Shown in pieces: positions 61,126-64,000 of a DNA stretch of 64,000 nt. The translations under genes and the position numbers were made by a program. Within the stretch, counting starts at the first letter, position 1, and each line of letters opens with the position of its first letter. A model generated the notes under the pieces. The model did no database searches and had not been told where the DNA came from. It worked only from the letters and a program-made list of their open reading frames with translations. The DNA is from Torymus aiolomorphi. Its lineage: Eukaryota > Arthropoda > Insecta > Hymenoptera > Torymidae. The stretch is taken from the NCBI GenBank assembly GCA_036365515.1, contig CM070873.1, forward strand, positions 45,522,657-45,586,656, written 5' to 3'.

Positions 61126-61712
61126 AAAAAATGTAATACAAAAAATGTAAAACAATATACAATATATATACACTATATAAATATTCACTATTTCTTATAA
61201 AATGGCCCAAGATATAATCTGTAGCCCTATTTTACTCAGAGCTATAGCATTTTCAATTTTTTGGTATTGGTCTAACTTTTTGAATAAACTATTCGATGGA
61301 TTTTTATGAGATGGAGCCTAAATTACTTGAAATTTATGTAGTTATGGCCCGAAGAGTTGGAAATATGAAAAATATTTTATTAAATAACTTTAAAATGCTA
61401 AAAACCACTTTTAATTGCTTAATTTTAAGAGTTTTTGTGATTTTTTGTGGTTTTAAGCATTTTTAAATTATTTAATGGAATATTTTTCATATTTCCAACT
61501 CTTCGGGCCATAACTACATGAATTTCAAGTAACTTAGGCCTCGCCCCATGAAAATCCATCAAATAGTTTTTTCAAAAAGTTATACCAATGCCAAAAAATT
61601 GAAAATGCTGTATCTCTGAGTAAAATAGGGCTACAGATTATATCTTGGGCCATTTAATCACAAATAGGGTAGATTTATAGTATATATATATTGTTTTATT
61701 TTTTTTATATTT
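61126..61712. mobile_element. Foldback element of about 590 bp
   Basis: AATGGCCCAAGATATAATCTGTAGCCC near 61200 and its complement near 61654 bound arms of about 220 bp that meet near 61432. Outer AATATATATAC-type segments are also inverted. Same build as the foldback at 58708 but a different sequence. No ORF. Confidence 0.65.
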
Positions 61713-61751
61713 ATCATTTTTTATTTTTTTATTTTTTTTTCATTTTATATG

Positions 61752-61871
61752 CGGGCAATAAAAATTGAAAAACGTCCGCTGCTCGCCGTAGCGGGCAGTA
61801 AAAATTGAAAAACATCCGCTGCTCGCCGTAGCGAGCAATAAAAATTGAGAAACGCCCGCTGCCCGAAAAAG
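61752..61871. repeat. Three copies of a 40-bp tandem repeat
   Basis: The unit starts GCGGGCAATAAAAATTGAAA and ends CGCTGCTCGCCGTA, with copies at 61752, 61792 and 61832. It is related to the 20-bp unit at the left edge (GCGGGCataAAAATTcCG). Confidence 0.8.
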
Positions 61872-63240
61872 GCCCACTTTACGCCCTTGTTAACACAATA
61901 TACTGTTGTTCCCTGATATGCGGGAATAATGTACTTTTTTCCCTCAGATGCCACTTTTGCCCCGCTTTTCAGGCCACAAAGAGTCCATTATAGTGAAGAT
62001 AGGAATAAAATAGTGTATGCACCACGGGCTTTCTGGGGATTTTTATCACTCGTGTTAGTATGGCATCCTTGCTTAGCTTGGGCGACATACTCACACTCGT
62101 GACAGAATCTCCTGTTTCGCGTCGTCGGTACATAATGTACTATTTTCGTGACAAGGCCGTAAAATATGATTTTAAGGTTCGAATAGTGTGATCATTACGA
62201 GACCGTGAAATCGTACGGCCGTGAGACAACTACTATTTTTTGATATCATATTTGTAAATATACGAACTATCCGTGAAATCGAATTTCACGTCTAAAACAA
62301 TTCCGTAAAATAGGCATTAATGGCTATATTATGAAAAAAATAATTCAATAAAACTTGATGTAACTTTTTTCAAATGTCTTCATCCACAGAATACCTACGA
62401 ACAACGGAACAACTTACAATTGGTTTTGCGCAAACTCATATTTCGGAAGGCACTTCGTAAGGTCCTCTAACGATCAGCCACTAGAAAATTTTCGATCAAA
62501 CATACAAAATTTATGTTATTACTTTATTGAAATCTGTAAAAAAAGTAGATCGTAGGACGAAACTTTTTGCCGTCTTTTTCTAAATTATTAAATTAAATTA
62601 TTTTTATATGATACGTCATGTCAATTTTTCAAATGCCATTTCTACCTAACGATTAAATTGTAGAAAATGCAGTGATTCAGAAAAGCTAAAAATGTCGACA
62701 AATGAGCTGAAAATCGTATAGGAATGAACGTTTGAGATTTTTCGGAATTTTATTTTTCTAGTAAAAAGTATTTTTATAATTTCATGCAATCTGTTTTCAA
62801 TTTTTATAGACGCAAATTTTTCTGATATTTTCTTTTCGAAAATAATTCCTTGTGTGTTCTGAATAACTCCTGTTCGGAATCAACAGTATCGGATTCGAAA
62901 AATAATTTAAACGATAGTATATTTTCTGAAAAAATACCCATCTAACATTTTACCATTCTGATAAAATACCTCCCCCCTCTCGATTTCTTTTGAGTTTCGA
63001 GATCGATTCGAGATTTCCGAACGAATATCGATCGCTCAATTTATATTAAGGAAAAAATTATAATAGTATTTTGACCACACAATCGATAGTGATAAATGAA
63101 AAAGTTCGGCAGATCGGAATTACAATGATAATGCCGACATTTCTTGTGTCAGAGGACCGAGATTTTTACTGGGGAGATGAAGGTATTTTTTCTAGACCAA
63201 ATTCATATACATGTGCAATTCTACAAAGATAAACACAAAA
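61872..63240. repeat. Mosaic of dispersed repeats, then AT-rich DNA
   Basis: TTACGCCCTTGTTAACACAATATACTG (61880-61906) matches 415-439. CCGTAAAATATGATTTTA (62157) matches 4410. GTGAAATCG-type words recur to 62310. From 62310 on nothing was recognised. Confidence 0.4.
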
Positions 63241-63244
63241 ATGG

Positions 63245-63475
63245 TATAAAAAAAAAAAAAAAAAAAAATTTGTGAAGTAATAATTCCATTTTTCCAAAAA
63301 TGGAAATTCTACTTTTAAAAAATGGATAGTCTACATTTCAAAATGGAAATTCTACTTTTTAAGAATGGAGATTCTACTTTTTAAGAATGAATCTTTCTTT
63401 TCAAAATGGAAACTCTACTTTTTAACAATGGAGATTTTACAATTCAAAATGAAAATTCTACCGATTTTTTTTAAA
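63245..63475. repeat. Poly-A run and degenerate ATGGAAATTCTACTTTT tandem repeat
   Basis: An A-run at about 63246-63267 precedes about seven copies of a 25-30-bp unit, AATGGAaATTCTACttTTtAA, spreading to 63465. Confidence 0.6.
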
Positions 63476-63779
63476 GTAAAACGAACTTACCACTTTATAT
63501 AGTTAAATTAACTGTAGGAAATGTAGAATTAACTAATTTTTTCCGGGTACCAGACCGCATTTTTTCGGTTTTTTAAGTGTTCTAGAACATGAGAAAATTC
63601 GTTAACACAGTTTATCAGGTGCTAAACTTTTTGCCGAAGAAATCAATTGATGTAAGCTCAGCGTCGGAGAGCATGAGAGGATGAGGGTTATAGGATAAGA
63701 AGTGATTAATAAAATGCGTAAAACAAAAATTAAATTATAAATAAAACTTTAAAACCGTAGAGCAAAAAAATAATTAGAA

Positions 63780-64000
63780 AAAATAAATAAATAAAATGTG
63801 GTGTTACGCGGTCGCAATCGCTTCGTGGTCACGCGAGGCTCTCCAGGGTGCTTCTGCCTCGTCCAAGTGACACCGAGAAGGGCTCGACAACCGTCACTCC
63901 CTTTATGCCTGAGGGGAGCGTTCATTCGCACTTGGCGAGGGTCAGGACACTCCTTTTGCCTATGTGGCAACACGTCACCGTTGGCGGGAATGCAGACATG
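63780..64000. other. GC-rich segment at the right edge
   Basis: It begins abruptly after (AAAT)n and is open on the minus strand (63973-63749), with no recognised domain. A transposon end or an island cut by the window are both possible. Confidence 0.3.

Noticed and set aside
63749..63973. Upstream exon of the NLR gene
   Set aside because: It has no CARD, PYD or other effector motif, and its frame runs into AT-rich sequence without a clear donor.

Overview
The window is nuclear DNA of an arthropod, most likely an insect. It is AT-rich with spliceosomal introns, sharp CpG-rich islands, very long dinucleotide repeats, short palindromic DNA transposons, and an animal acid sphingomyelinase with nine exons. 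No species is claimed; a hymenopteran would fit but is unproven. Two host genes are supported, one inside the other. Most other open reading frames are chance ORFs in CpG islands or microsatellites, or transposon remnants. Host gene 1 runs on the minus strand and is open at both ends of what can be seen (exons found from 60740 down to 23344). Six exons join with matching phases and good GT/AG sites into 836 uninterrupted codons: NACHT NTPase, winged-helix and helical NLR region, leucine-rich repeats, a Gly/Ser-rich disordered insert, then more leucine-rich repeats. This is the layout of an animal NOD-like receptor (NLR), a family absent from Drosophila and C. elegans. The Walker A lysine is an arginine and the sensor-1 arginine is missing, while Walker B and the winged-helix histidine are kept. 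Host gene 2 is on the plus strand (35386-40015), nested in the 19.6-kb fourth visible intron of gene 1. It encodes a complete, secreted acid sphingomyelinase of 654 residues with signal peptide, saposin-B domain and all metal and catalytic residues. Layout, left to right: 1-12.8 kb, no gene, with CpG islands, palindromes and a 1-kb long-TIR element. 12.86-17.28 kb, a Penelope-like retroelement made of two head-to-head 5'-truncated copies, with a target duplication, a 39-nt extension and a hammerhead-ribozyme motif in each arm. 17.3-23.3 kb, CpG islands and AT-rich DNA. 23.3-32.1 kb, NLR exons 6 and 5, a piggyBac-type MITE, a LINE remnant and a (GT)79 tract. 34.6-40.3 kb, a (TA)153 tract and the sphingomyelinase gene. 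40.3-51.7 kb, a palindromic MITE, a (CT)115 tract and an internally deleted pogo-like element. 51.7-60.7 kb, NLR exons 4 to 1, a hAT-like element with sub-terminal TATCGATA motifs, and a 655-bp foldback. 60.7-64 kb, a second large foldback and tandem repeats related to those at the left edge. The two genes overlap in position, but nothing in the sequence shows that they act in one pathway. Splice junctions and repeat ends were read by eye.
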